A stretch of 64,000 nucleotides of DNA from CAWGMT01 sp963823675 (lineage in GTDB: Bacteria > Planctomycetota > Planctomycetia > Isosphaerales > Isosphaeraceae). The stretch covers positions 372,001 to 436,000 of the forward strand of contig CAWGMT010000012.1 of NCBI GenBank assembly GCA_963823675.1, in the 5' to 3' direction. Positions 40,651-52,100 of this stretch are shown here, piece after piece. The translations under genes and the position numbers were made by a program. Below the pieces are notes generated by a model. It made no database searches, was not told the origin of the DNA, and saw only the letters and a list, made by a program, of their open reading frames with translations. The stretch's first letter is position 1. Each line of letters starts with the position of its first letter.

Positions 40651-42394
40651 CGGCACTGATGATGTCATCACCTACACGGTCCGGCCGATGGCGCCGGCCC
40701 ATCACGGTCGTCGAGCGCGGCAGCCTCGAGAGCCAGAAGAATCTGGACGTGCTATTGCAGGTCGAGGGGCAGACGACGATCATCTCGATCAAGGCCGAGG
40801 GATCGCAAGGTCAAGAAGGGCGACGTGGTCTGCGAGCTCGACTCGGCCGCGTTGCGCGATCAGCTCACCAACCAGCAGATCACGACCAAGAGCGCCGAGG
40901 CCAACTATCGAGAATGCCAAGCTGACCCGCGAAGTGGCCGAGATCGCGGTGAAGGAGTACGAGGAAGGCATTTACGTGCAGGACCTGCAAACGGTCGAGG
41001 GCGAGATCAAGCTGGCGGAGTCGGACCTGGTCCCGCTCCGAGGACCGGGTCGAGTGGGCGCGGCGGATGTTCGACAAGGGCTACGTTTCCAAGGCCCAAA
41101 AGATCTCCGAGGAGTTGAACCTCAAGAAGGCCAAGTTCACCCTCGAGCAGTCCCAGAGCAAGCGCAAGGTGCTGGTCGACTACACCCGCGGCAAGACGAT
41201 CAAGGAGCTTCAAAGCGAGGTCGAGAAGGCGCGCTCCGACGAGCTGGCCAAGAAGGCGACCTATGGAGCTGGAAATGAGCAAGGAGAACGAAGCTCGAGC
41301 GGCAGATCGCGACCTGCACCCTGAGAGCACCCGAACGACGGCCTGGTCGTCTACGCCAATGATCCCAGCCGGGCGTTCGGCAGCAATCAGCCGCAGATCG
41401 AGGAAGGGGCGACGGTCCGCGAACGGCAGAAGATCTTCAGCCTGCCCGACATCGACCGGATGCAGGTCAACACCAAGGTCCACGAATCGCAGATCGACAA
41501 GATCGGGCCCACCATGAAGGCCAAGATCCTGGTGGAGGCGTTTGCCGAGCAGAAGCTCGACGGCACGGTCGTCGACGTGCAGCCCTTGCCCGATCCGACC
41601 AGCTTTTTCAGCTCGGACATCAAGGTCTACACCACACACGTGAAAATCGATCAATCCCTCAAGGGACTGCGGCCCGGCATGAATGCCCAGGTCGAGATCT
41701 TCGTCGACCGTCGCGACAACGTCCTGGCAGTGCCCATCAATGCGATCCTGCAATTCGACGGCAAGGACCACGTCACCAAGAAGCTGGACGACCGATTCGA
41801 ACGCGTGATCGTCGAGCTTGGGCCCTCGAATGAGCGGTTCGTCCAGGTGAATAAAGGCGTCAAGGATGGCGACGTCGTGGTCCTGAACCCGAAGTCGCTC
41901 ATGAGCGAGGACGAGGTCCGGGAAACGTTCGGCTCGGGGTCGAAGGCGGCCAAGAAAGATTGGGGTGAAGCCGGCCCCGGCGAAGCCGCGCCAAAGGCGA
42001 GGGCGGCGGCCCCGGGCTGGCCGCTCTGCCGGGCGCACCCGCCAAGAAAGCCGCCGCCGCGGCCGGCAAGCCGGGCGAGGCGGGCAAGGGCAAGGCCGGC
42101 GCAAAAGCCAAAGGCAAGGGCGGACGGGGTAACCGGCCTCCTTTCATGGCCAAGATCCCCCAGACCGAGATGAGGAAGCTGTTCACCGCAAGTGAAGAGG
42201 AAAAGATGGAAATCCTCAAGAAGGCCGGTCTGACGCCGGAAGAAATGGAGCAATTCCGCCAGTTCGGCGAACAGATGAAGGCCCGAATGCAGGGCGGCGG
42301 CGGCTTCGGCGGCGGTGGCGGCGGCTTTGGGGGCGGACGCGGCGGACGCCGCGGCGGCGGCGGACCTCCGGGCGATGGAGAGGGAGGACCGTGA
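40619..42394 (+). CDS. HlyD/RND-type membrane fusion protein (multiply frameshifted)
   Basis: Homology runs through all three frames. In order: MSKPIKGFFTSGTDDVITYT; PITVVERGSLESQKN; KKGDVVCELDSAALRDQLT; ENAKLTREVAEIAVKEYEEG; EDRVEWARRMFDKGYVSK; KLERQIATC; NDGLVVYANDPSR; then a long intact HlyD part (VNTKVHESQIDKIGP, GLRPGMNAQVEIFVDRRDN). Each switch moves the frame by +1, as expected from single extra bases near 40690, 40808, 40909, 41038, 41266, 41290 and 41330. A further break lies near 41995. The C-terminus is an Ala/Lys/Gly-rich tail ending GGGFGGGRGGRRGGGG. It links the inner-membrane ABC transporter to TolC. The stop overlaps the ATPase start by four bases. Confidence 0.75.
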
Positions 42395-43314
42395 TCGTGG
42401 ACCCGCAAAGCCCGAATAGAACCACTGTAAATCGGTCCGCCAGCAAGCCCATCGTCAGGTTGACGGACGTCACCAAGATCTACGTGATGGGTCATTCCGC
42501 GGGGGGCGGCGGCTTGCTCAGCCGCCGCACCCACGTCACGACCGTCACCGTCCACGCCCTGCGCGGCGTGTCGGTCGACTTTTTCCCCGGCGAATATGTC
42601 GCCATCATGGGCGCATCGGGCTCGGGGAAGAGTACCATGCTCAACCTGCTGGGATGCCTCGACCGCCCCACCAGCGGTGAATACTACCTGGGCGGCCGCG
42701 ACGTCTCCGGGCTTGACGACGACGAGCTTTCCGAGATCCGCAGCCGGTATCTCGGATTCATCTTCCAGTCGTACAACCTGGTTCAGCAGTACACCGTGCT
42801 GGAGAACATTCAGCTTCCGTTGACCTACCAGGGCTCCGGTGAAATCAGCAAGGAGGCCGCGGAGCGGTCGGTCGAGGTCGCCAATCTGGTCGGGCTGGGC
42901 GACCGGCTCGACCACCGTCCCTCGCAGCTCTCCGGCGGCCAGCAGCAGCGCGTGGCAATCGCCCGGTCGCTGATCAACGACCCCTACATCATTCTGGCCG
43001 ACGAGCCCACCGGCAATCTCGACACGTCAACCAGTCATGAAATCATGGGAATGCTCGAGAAGATGAACGACTCGGGCAAGACGATCATCATGGTAACGCA
43101 CGAGGACGACATCGCCGCCAATGCCAAGCGGATCATCCGCATGAGGGATGGGCTGATCATCGACGACGGCCCCAGCCCGCGGATGCAGCAAGCCCAGGCG
43201 GCGGCCGCGACGATCCAGGCCGCGGCCGCCGATGGAGTAAGCCCCGCATGGAATCCCGAGTTCAACGGCAACGATTCCGAACTGGGCCGCCCCAATCCGG
43301 AACTAGCACACTGA
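42391..43314 (+). CDS. MacB/LolD-type ABC transporter ATP-binding protein
   Basis: The GTG at 42391 overlaps the preceding stop (GTGA). The 307-residue protein has Walker A GASGSGKST, Q-loop FIFQSYNLVQQYTVLEN, signature LSGGQQQR, Walker B IILADEPTGNLD and the switch histidine in VTHEDD. The N-terminal VTKIYVMG with a long insert before VHALRGVS and an Ala/Gln-rich C-terminal tail are extra compared with LolD. It energises the MacB-like permease encoded 148 bases downstream. Confidence 0.93.
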   Translation: MIVDPQSPNRTTVNRSASKPIVRLTDVTKIYVMGHSAGGGGLLSRRTHVTTVTVHALRGVSVDFFPGEYVAIMGASGSGKSTMLNLLGCLDRPTSGEYYLGGRDVSGLDDDELSEIRSRYLGFIFQSYNLVQQYTVLENIQLPLTYQGSGEISKEAAERSVEVANLVGLGDRLDHRPSQLSGGQQQRVAIARSLINDPYIILADEPTGNLDTSTSHEIMGMLEKMNDSGKTIIMVTHEDDIAANAKRIIRMRDGLIIDDGPSPRMQQAQAAAATIQAAAADGVSPAWNPEFNGNDSELGRPNPELAH

Positions 43315-43317
43315 GCA

Positions 43318-43440
43318 GTCATCACGCGCCGCATGATGGAACCGAAGTAGTCATCACGCTCGGCGTGATGGAACCATTGAAGTTGTCATCACGCTCCGCG
43401 TGATGGAACCGTTGAAGTAGTCATCACGCTCCGCGTGATG
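43318..43440. repeat. four short palindromic direct repeats between the ABC genes
   Basis: Four copies of CATCACGCTCCGCGTGATG (first two slightly varied) start at 43320, 43352, 43387 and 43422 and are linked by GGAACC.TTGAAGTAGT. Each can form a 7-bp stem hairpin. They lie within an otherwise tight operon. Confidence 0.85.
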
Positions 43441-43462
43441 ATTGCATTTGCGAGAGGGTCTC

Positions 43463-44740
43463 ATGGGACGAATCTGGCGCGGGCTCAAGCTGGGCATGAA
43501 GAGCCTGCTACTTCATAAACTGCGATCGGGGCTGACCGTTCTGGGCATCGTCTTCGGCGTGGCGGCCGTGATTGCCATGCTGGCGATCGCCGAGGGCTCC
43601 AGCCGCCAGGCTCAGGAACAGATCCGCGCCTTGGGCGCCACCAACATCATCGTCCGTTCGGTCAAACCCAGCGACGAGGCCCAGCAGACCGGCGGCCGGC
43701 CCTCGCGCATCCTCAACTACGGACTGAAATACTCCGATTACGACCGGATTGTGGAGACCATCCCCACGATTCGCAAGGTTCTGCCGATCCGCGAGATCCG
43801 CAAGCAGATCCGTCGCGGCAGCTACTTCCTCGACGGCCGGGTAGTCGGCACGACCCAGGACTACGCCGACTTCAACCTGCTCCAGATGGACGCCGGGCGG
43901 TTCCTGACGGCCTCCGATAACGAAAAATACCAGAATTTCGCCGTGCTGGCCCACGAAACAGCCCAGCGACTCTTCCCCTACGAAGATCCCAGGGGCCAGT
44001 CGATCAAGCTCGGCGCCGATTATTACACGGTCGTTGGGGTTACCAAGAATCGCGAGAGCTCGGCCGGTATCGGCGGCAGCCTGGCGGCGCAAGAATTCAA
44101 CAAAGATGTCTACATTCCGATTAACACCTGCAAGTTGCGGTTCGGCGAGCGAATCATCGACAATCGCTCCGGCTCGATGCAGGCGGAGGAAACGCAGCTT
44201 ACGCAGATCACCGTCCAGGTCGGCTCGATGAGTGAAGTCTTGCCCACCGTCCCGCTCATCAAGCTCGCGTATGAGCAGTACCACCCCAAAAAAGACGTGG
44301 AGATGGTCGTCCCCTACGACCTGCTCGTGGAAGCCCAGAACCGCGCCCGCCAGTACGCGATCATCCTGGGCACGATCGCCGCGATCTCGCTCTTGGTCGG
44401 CGGCATCGGGATCATGAACATCATGCTGGCGACCGTGACGGAACGCACCCGCGAGATCGGCATCCGCCGCGCCTTGGGCGCGAAGCGGCGCGATATCACC
44501 TTCCAGTTCCTGATCGAAACCGTCGTACTCTCGGGCGTGGGCGGGCTCCTGGGCGTCGTGCTCGGCTTCACGATTCCCCAGATCATCATTTACTTCGCCC
44601 AGACTCAGAAAGCCGTCGTCACCGGCTCATCAGTCATGATGGCGTTCGGCATCTCGGTCGCGATCGGCGTGCTCTTCGGCATCTATCCGGCCCGCCGCGC
44701 GGCTCTCATGGACCCGATCGAGGCGCTCCGTCACGAATAG
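43463..44740 (+). CDS. MacB-like ABC transporter permease
   Basis: The 425-residue protein has the MacB/FtsX layout: an N-terminal helix (LRSGLTVLGIVFGVAAVIAMLAIAEGS), a large periplasmic domain starting GATNIIVRSVKP with VVGTTQDYADF, and three C-terminal helices. These include the family signature IGIMNIMLATVTERTREIGIRRALGAKRRDI and end in IYPARRAALMDPIEALRHE. With the ATPase, HlyD and TolC proteins it forms a tripartite-type exporter. The substrate (peptide, lipid, macrolide-like compound) cannot be read from sequence. Confidence 0.93.
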   Translation: MGRIWRGLKLGMKSLLLHKLRSGLTVLGIVFGVAAVIAMLAIAEGSSRQAQEQIRALGATNIIVRSVKPSDEAQQTGGRPSRILNYGLKYSDYDRIVETIPTIRKVLPIREIRKQIRRGSYFLDGRVVGTTQDYADFNLLQMDAGRFLTASDNEKYQNFAVLAHETAQRLFPYEDPRGQSIKLGADYYTVVGVTKNRESSAGIGGSLAAQEFNKDVYIPINTCKLRFGERIIDNRSGSMQAEETQLTQITVQVGSMSEVLPTVPLIKLAYEQYHPKKDVEMVVPYDLLVEAQNRARQYAIILGTIAAISLLVGGIGIMNIMLATVTERTREIGIRRALGAKRRDITFQFLIETVVLSGVGGLLGVVLGFTIPQIIIYFAQTQKAVVTGSSVMMAFGISVAIGVLFGIYPARRAALMDPIEALRHE

Positions 44741-44941
44741 ACAGTTTTCTCGCCCGCACTTGGGCTTGCGTCGTGTTGGCGGGATGGCTAGGCTTGGATA
44801 TTCACAGTACCGGGTGACCGCGGCACCGGGTTTTCCGAGGTCGCGGTTTTTTCGCTCCGTCGTCGAGCCGTTTGCCCCAGCCCACTGTGCGACGGTCCGA
44901 CGGCACGGGAGACTTCTTGAGATCGGTGGGAGCGCTACCGC

Positions 44942-45421
44942 ATGTCCAACGACCGAATCCCCATTTCGAAGGAAGGGTACGAAAAACTCAAGGCCCAGCT
45001 CGACAAGATGAAACACGAGGACATGCCCAAGATCGCCGAGCAAATCGCCCAGGCGCGGGGATATGGCGACCTTTCCGAAAATGCCGAGTTCGACGCGGCC
45101 GTCGAGGCCCAAGGTATGCTCCAGGCGCGGATCAACGACCTGCAATACAAGCTCGGCCAGGCGTACATCGTTCAGAAGGCCACCCTTTCCACGGAGCGCG
45201 TCGCCTACGGACTGAAAGTCCGGGTGCGCGACCTCGACATCCAGGAAGAAGAAGACTACATCCTGGTCGGGCCCGGCGAGGAAGATTACGACCAGAACAA
45301 GATCCTGATCACCAGTCCCATCGGCCAGAGCTTGGTCGGCAAGCAGGTCGGCGACGAGGTTGAAGTCCCCATCCCGAAAGGCGTCCTCAAGCTGAAGGTG
45401 CTTGTGATCAGCACGTCCTAA
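44942..45421 (+). CDS. greA: transcription elongation factor GreA
   Basis: A complete GreA of 159 residues. The N-terminal coiled coil has GYEKLKAQLDKMK and the tip ARGYGDLSENAEFDAAVEAQ with the acidic residues that enter the RNA polymerase channel. The C-terminal FKBP-like domain has ITSPIGQSLVGKQVGDEVEVPIPKG. It rescues backtracked RNA polymerase. It is a single housekeeping gene between the efflux set and the kinase operon. Confidence 0.96.
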   Translation: MSNDRIPISKEGYEKLKAQLDKMKHEDMPKIAEQIAQARGYGDLSENAEFDAAVEAQGMLQARINDLQYKLGQAYIVQKATLSTERVAYGLKVRVRDLDIQEEEDYILVGPGEEDYDQNKILITSPIGQSLVGKQVGDEVEVPIPKGVLKLKVLVISTS

Positions 45422-45494
45422 CGAACGCCGCCGGAATCGCCATCATTCTCAAACGGGTGTTCATGGAGAGAGCCCGCCGTCCGGATTCAACGCC

Positions 45495-48400
45495 ATGGGT
45501 CCTAGAACCCCTTGCCCGCACCCGGCACATCTGCGATTGTTCCTCAATAATAAGGCACAGACGCACGAAACGGAGTCGGTGCGCGCGCATCTCGAGCAGT
45601 GTGAGGCTTGCCGAGCGACGCTCGCCGCGTCGGGGGCGGATGAAAGCTTCCAGAATACTTTCGCCGATCAAGCATCACCGCCCGTAAGCCAGATGGTGCG
45701 TCAGGGAGACGGCCGCGAAGCCGAACGCTTGAAAACCGCCGGCGCCGCGGAGCCCACCATCCAGATGTCCGTGCCTCCGCCGATCGATACATCCAAGCGC
45801 GCGAGCATTCTCCAGCTCTCGGACTCGATCCACAGACCGGATAGCCGAACAGCAGGCGACCCGAACCTGACGTGCCTGTTGGTGGCGGGGGCCGACTCGA
45901 GTCAGCCCGGCGCATCCGACTTCGTGGTTTCGCTCGCCCAACCCGACACCAACGAGAGGTTGCCGTCGAGCCCAACTACGCTCGAGAGCGTCACCGTACC
46001 AGGCTACGACATCCTGGAAGAACTCGGCCGCGGCGGCATGGGCGTGGTGTACAAGGCCCGGCATCACCGATTGCAACGGCTGGTTGCCCTGAAGATGGTC
46101 CTGGCCGGAGCGCACGTCGGGCGCCGTGGGGCTCGCGCGGTTTCGTGCCGAGGCGGAGGCCGTCGCCAAGCTGTCACATTCCAATATCGTGCAGATCTAC
46201 GAGACCGGCGAACACGAAGGCCGACCTTTCTTCTCGCTGGAATTTGTTGACGGCGGCAGCCTCGATCAGCGGATCGCCCAGAGCCCCATAAGTCCTCGCG
46301 GCGCGGCGCAGCTCATCGAGACCCTGGCGCGCACGATGGCCGTGGCGCACGAGCGCGGTATCATCCACCGTGACCTCAAACCGGCGAATATTCTTCTTGC
46401 CAAGGTAGGCAGCCAGTCGTCCCTGGTGCGGGGCAGGGACGTCAATTCGAGCTCCCTGCCCGCGGACCACTGGTCAAGAACCACCGTGCCCAAGATCGCG
46501 GACTTCGGCCTGGCCAAGCAGGTCGACGACGATTCGAGCCAGACGCGAAGCGGCACGATCCTGGGCACTCCCAGTTACATGGCGCCGGAACAGGCAGGGG
46601 GAAGAAATCGGGAGATCGGGCCGGCCGCCGACATCTATTCCCTGGGGGCAATCCTCTACGAGCTCCTGGTGGGCCGGCCGCCATTCAAGGCCGGCAATCC
46701 GATCGACACCATTCGCCAGGTCGTCGAGCAGGATCCGATACCGCCGCGCCAGTTGGAGCCGCGAGTTCCGCCTGACCTGGAGACGATTTGCCTGAAATGC
46801 CTGGAGAAGGACCCGGCGCGGCGATTTGCCAGCGCCATCGCGCTGGCGGACGATCTGCGCCGGTTCGTGGACGGCGACCCGATTCATGCCCGGCCGACAC
46901 CGGCCTGGGAACGTGCCTGGAAGTGGGGCAAACGCCGGAAGGCCCTCGTGGCTCTCTACGCGGTCATCGCGGTGGCGGTCGTGGGCGGGGTGCTGTTTGT
47001 CTTCTGGCACAACGTCTCCTTGCGGGGCAAGCTGGATATGGCGATCGCGGCAGAGCGGCGCTCGAAACAGCGAGCGATGGACGCACTGGAAGAGCGGCGG
47101 CTCACTCTGGTGCATCAAGAGGGACAAAAGCTCTTCGACAGCGCCCGAGTTGCCGCGGCTGCCAGCGATTGGCCCACTGCGCGGCTGGACCTGGAGAAAG
47201 CGCTCGCGACAATCCGGAGCGAATCCCACCTCGATGCCTTGAGAGAATCGGCCCTGGTGCTCCTAACGCAAGTCGAGAACGAGCTGCGTGTCGAAGCCGA
47301 CCGGCGGGCGTCTCGGGCCCGGCTCCAGTCATTCGTCATCCTGCGCGACGAGGCCCAGTTCCTCGGTACCCTGTACACGGGCATGGATCTTGCCGCCAAC
47401 CTACAAGCCGCGCGAACCGCGGCCCAGAAGGCGCTGGCGGTCTATGGCGTCGTGGCGGGACAGGAGGCCCGGCCCGCATTCGATCTCTACCAGAGTGAGG
47501 CACAGAAAAGAGACGTCCAGGGCGACTGTTCCGGGCTCCTCTTGATTCTTGCCGAAACCGAAGCCCAGTCCGCGTCCGGCCGAAGGTCGACCGACGAACG
47601 ACCAGTTCCTGCGCAAAGCACTGAGTTGCCTGGAGCAAGCCGGGCGGCTGGGAGCGCCGGTTCGTGCGTTGCAACTACGGCGGGCGCGCTACTTGAGCCT
47701 CCTGGGCGAGAAGGCCCTTGCGGCCAAGGCAGAGCAGGCGGCGCAGGGCGCGGCTCTCAAGGACGTGCTCGATCACTTCCTGATGGCCGACGAACTGTAT
47801 CGTCGCGAGCAGTTCGACGCGGCGATCAAGGAATTCGACCAGGTGCTCGAGCGCAAGCCCGGCCATTTCTGGGCTCAGTATCTCGATGCGATTTGCCTGT
47901 TGCGGCAGCAGCGACCCGCCGAGGCTCGGGCCCTCTCGAGCGCCTGCCTCGCCGAGCGATCCGATTTTGTCTGGCTGTATCTCTTGCGCGGCTTCGCTCA
48001 ACAGGAGCTGCAAGCCTGGGGCGCCGCTGAGTCCGACTTCCAGAAGGCCTCGCAGATGCCCCTGGATGAGAATGCTCGGTACGTGCTGTTCGTCAATCGC
48101 GGCGTTCTGCGCGTCCGGACCGACCGCATCGCGGACGCCATCGCCGACCTGGAATCCGCCACCAAATTGAAGCCCAAGGCGTACCAGGCTTTTGTCAATC
48201 TGGCCCAGGCGTACCGGCGGCTGAACCGGCCCGGCCTGCGCCCTCGAGCAGCTCGATCGCGCCGTCGAGCTCGAGCCGGGGCTCGCCCACGTTTACCGGC
48301 TGCGCGCCCGGCTCTACCTCGAGCGCAAAGAGTACGAGCCCGCCCTGGCCAACCTCGACCAGGCGATCGGCGCGAGAACGCGGGCAGCCCCTTCCAGGTC

Positions 48401-49126
48401 GACGACCAGGTCGAGCGCGGCCGGCTCTTGCTCGAGAGCGGCAAGCCCGCATTGGCGCTCGCTGCGCTCGACACGGGCCTGTCGTTTCAGAGGGACCATT
48501 CGGTGGGCCAGCGCCTGCGTGCCGAGACGTTGTTCCGGCTGGGGCGCTTCGAGGAGGTTGTTCAGGCGTTTGACCGTTACCTGGAAACAGGCAAGCCACT
48601 CGAGTCGGTCTATCGCGGCCGCGGCCTGGCTCGGGCCGAGCTGGGCCAGTATCCCGGCGCCATCGACGACTTCACCAAAGCCCTTGAGTTGCACCCGACC
48701 TCGGCCGTGCAAGCATACCGGGGCTGGACGTATCTGGTTGTGGACGCGCCGAAGTTGGCGCTGCGCGACTTCGAGCTGGCCATCGAGCTCGATTCCAAGA
48801 ACGGCGACGCCTATAACGGCCGGGGTTTCGCCCAGGCCCGGCTGGGCCGTCATCGCGAGGCCCTCCTGGACGCCGCCCGGAAGCACTCCGCCATGGGCCT
48901 CCATCGCCTCGGTCGTACTACAATGCCGCGCGGATCTATGCCCAGTGCCCCGGCCCGTATCCGCGAACGGCGCTCGAGCTCGTTCGGCAGGCGCTCGAGC
49001 TGCTCCCACCGGCAGACCGCCCAGCGTTCTGGTCGACGCACATCGAAAAGGATGCAGCCTTGGCCGCGCTTCACCGCCATCCATTGTACGTCAAGCTGGA
49101 AGCCGAGCTCAGTCGAGGTCGAATGA
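45495..49126 (+). CDS. Ser/Thr protein kinase with zinc-finger-like head and TPR repeats (frameshifted)
   Basis: The N-terminus has a CPHPAHLRLFL...HLEQCEAC pattern like a zinc-binding anti-sigma head. The kinase follows: GRGGMGVVYKA at 46027, VALKMV, HRDLKPANI at 46367, ADFGLAK at 46500, YMAPEQA, and the LETICLKCLEKDPARRF segment usual in planctomycetes. A helix at about 46945-47010 crosses the membrane, then comes a long TPR region. Frame breaks near 46112 (extra C in GGGCGCC), 47570, 48230-48380, 48905 and 49110; RSYYNAARIYAQCPGPYP shows the correct frame after 48905. The stop at 49126 lies three bases before the giant FG-GAP gene, so the two are probably one operon. Confidence 0.8.
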
Positions 49127-49129
49127 TTG

Positions 49130-52100
49130 ATGCGCTGTTCGATGCCGGGCCCCCCGCCAACTGTCCCCAGCAGATTGCCGAGCGGCGTTCCGGCGGCCGG
49201 ACGGCGACTGGCTCGAACGGCGCGTGCTGCTCGCCGCCACACCCTTCTTCATGGCCGTGCCCCTGCACTTCGGACTGTTCCACGATGCGACCGAGTGTCG
49301 CACTTCCTCTCGATCCCCGCCGAGTTCGATCTCTACTCGGTGCCGCTACAGAGCGGCGAGACGCTCGACGCCAGCGATCGATGCCCAGCAATGCCGGCAG
49401 CGCGCTCGACCAGCCTCCTGCGAGTGTTCGACGCCAGCGGCACGCCGCTGCCTGCTCGACAACCAACAGGGGGGCGACCCGCAGCTGACGTTCCAGGCGG
49501 CCACCGCGGGCACCTACTACATCGGCGTGAGCAGCGCTCCCAACAACAACTACAATCCGCTGATCGCGGATAGCGGCATGCCCGGCGGCACCACGGGGCT
49601 TTATACGCTGGACGTCAGGCTAACGACGTCGGCGCCCTTGATGCCGGATCTGACCGGCAGCTCGTTCCGGACAGGACGTGGACATGGCCGCGGCCGGCGA
49701 GTCGATTCCGGTCAGCTTCACCGTGCAGAACCGCGGCGGCGCCGACCCGGGCAACTTCCAGGTCCAGGTGCTGCTGGCCGCCAACAATCTCTTCGACAGC
49801 TCGTCGCAGGTGCTGGCGACGTTTACGAGGAGCCGAGCTCGTGGCTGACGCGACCGGCCGGAGCTTCTCGTCGCCGGCCGGCTTCAGCGTGACGCTGCCG
49901 GCCGGCTAGCCGTCGGGACCGGCCGACCTCGGCCTGCGCATCGTGGCCGACCCGGCGGTGCCTGAGGCCGGCCTGTACGACAAGAGCGGCGTCCATCGCG
50001 GCTCGGACTGGGAGCCGCTGACGATCGTCACGGCCGCGCCCGGCCGCGACCACCGACCTGTCGGCGATCGACCCCGGTCTGTACACCGAAACCATCGGCA
50101 CGCTGACCGCCGCGAGCCAGGTGAGCACCTGGTCGTTCACGGTCAGCACCACGCTGGGCAATGGTGAGCTTGAAGGCGGAGGTTGCCACCACGAGCGGCG
50201 ACGCTGCTGCCGCGGCTGACGCTGTCGGGAGCGACCGGCCAGGTCCTGATTCAGTCGGATAGCGGGCAGATCGTCCAGTCGTTGCAGCCGGGGACTTATC
50301 TGCTGACCGTCTCGCAGGCGGCGGGCGCGGGAGGCTATCGGCTCACCACGGCGTTCACGCAGACCAGTCTGCCCTTCGCTCCACTGGCCTCCGGCGCGGG
50401 CACCGACTCGGTGGCGGTCGGGGACTTGACCGGCGACGGCATCCCCGACATCGTCACTGCCAACCGGATTGACGACACCGTCAGCGTGTTTCTGGGCACC
50501 GGCGACGGCACCTTTCAGCCTCCCAAGACCTACGCCGTCGGAGCGCGGGTGTGGCATGTCACGCTGGCGGACGTGACCAACGACGGCAGGCTTGACATTC
50601 TGACCGTCAACAAGGGCGCCAACACGATCAGCGTGCTGCTGAACAACGGCGACGGCACCTTTCAGCCTCAGATCGTCATCCCCGCCGGCACGCGCCCGAG
50701 CGAACTGACGGTGGCGGACGTCAACGGGGACGGCATCCCCGACCTGATCTTCTCCAACTACGCCGCCGACACGATCTGGGTGCTCCTGGGCAACGGCAAT
50801 GGCACCTTCCAGGCACCGACAGATCTACCCGACCGACCAGGGCCCAGGTTTCGCTGGGCCCGACCGGCGTGACGGTGGCCGACCTCACCGGCGACGGCAT
50901 CCCCGACTTGATCTATGCCGACTACGTGACCGGGAACGTGGCTGTGCGATGGGCCACGGCAACGGCACCTTCGGGCCTGAGGTGACCTACCCCACCGGAG
51001 CGGGCGCCCACGACGGTCTCGGTGGCCGACCTCAACGGCGACGGCATCCCCGACATCGTCTGCGTCAACGCGGTCGCCGACGACGTGAGCGTGCTCATGG
51101 GCAACGGCAACGGCACCTTCCAGCCCGCGAAGAACTACAAGGTCGGCTTGAATCCGTACACGCTGGCGGTGGCGGACTTCAACGGCGACGGCATCCCCGA
51201 CGTCGTCACGTCCAACCGCGGCGACAACACGGTCAGCGTGCTTCTGGGCAACGGCGACGGCACCTTCGAGCCCGAAGAGACCTTCCCCACCGGAAAAACG
51301 CCTCGTACGGTCGCGGTCGGGGACTTCAACGGCGATGGCCAGGTTGACATCGTCACCGCCAACCTGGGCGACGACACGGCGACCGTGCTCCTGGGCAGGG
51401 GCGACGGCACTTTTTCCTTTGGGGCGCAACAGTCCGCCCCGGCTCCTCCCCTGGCCCCGTTCCAGGTGGTGGTGGCCGACTTGACCGGCGACGGCATCCC
51501 CGACATCATCACCGCCAATCGACCCGACAACAGTGTGAGCGTGCTCCTGGGCAACCGCGACGGCTCGTTCCAGACCAAGGAGACCTATGCCACGGGTCGG
51601 AGCCCGTTTTCGGTGGCGGTCGCTGACTTGACCGGCGACGGCATCCCCGACATCGTCACCGCGAACTACGACGGCGCCGACGTGAGCGTGCTCCTGGGCA
51701 ACGGCGACGGCACCTTCCAGCCCTACTACGACCTCCCTGCCGGCAGTGATCCCTACGACGTCAAGGTGGCCGACTTGACCGGCGACGGCATCCCCGACAT
51801 CATCGTCACCAACAAGAACGACAACACGGTGGGCGTGTTTCTGGGCGAGGGCAAGGGCGCTTTCGAGCCCATGAAGACCTACCCGGTCGCCTCCGGCCCC
51901 TACGAGGTCGTGGTGGCCGACCTCACCGGCAACGGCATTCCCGACCTCGTCGTCAGCCACTTCAGCGCCACCGTGGTGGACGTGCTCCTGGGCAACGGCA
52001 ACGGCACGTTTCAGCCGACGCGGGAATTTCCGGTCGGCTCGCGGCCCTACGGGCTGGCGGTGGCGGACTTGACCGGCGACGGCATGCCCGACATCGTCAC

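Noticed and set aside
41007..42104. 365-codon minus-strand frame opposite the HlyD gene
   Set aside because: The sense strand has clear HlyD homology; the antisense product has none.
40619..42394. Programmed ribosomal frameshifting in the HlyD gene
   Set aside because: Seven or more sites in one gene, without slippery heptamers, is not credible; sequence error or decay is simpler.
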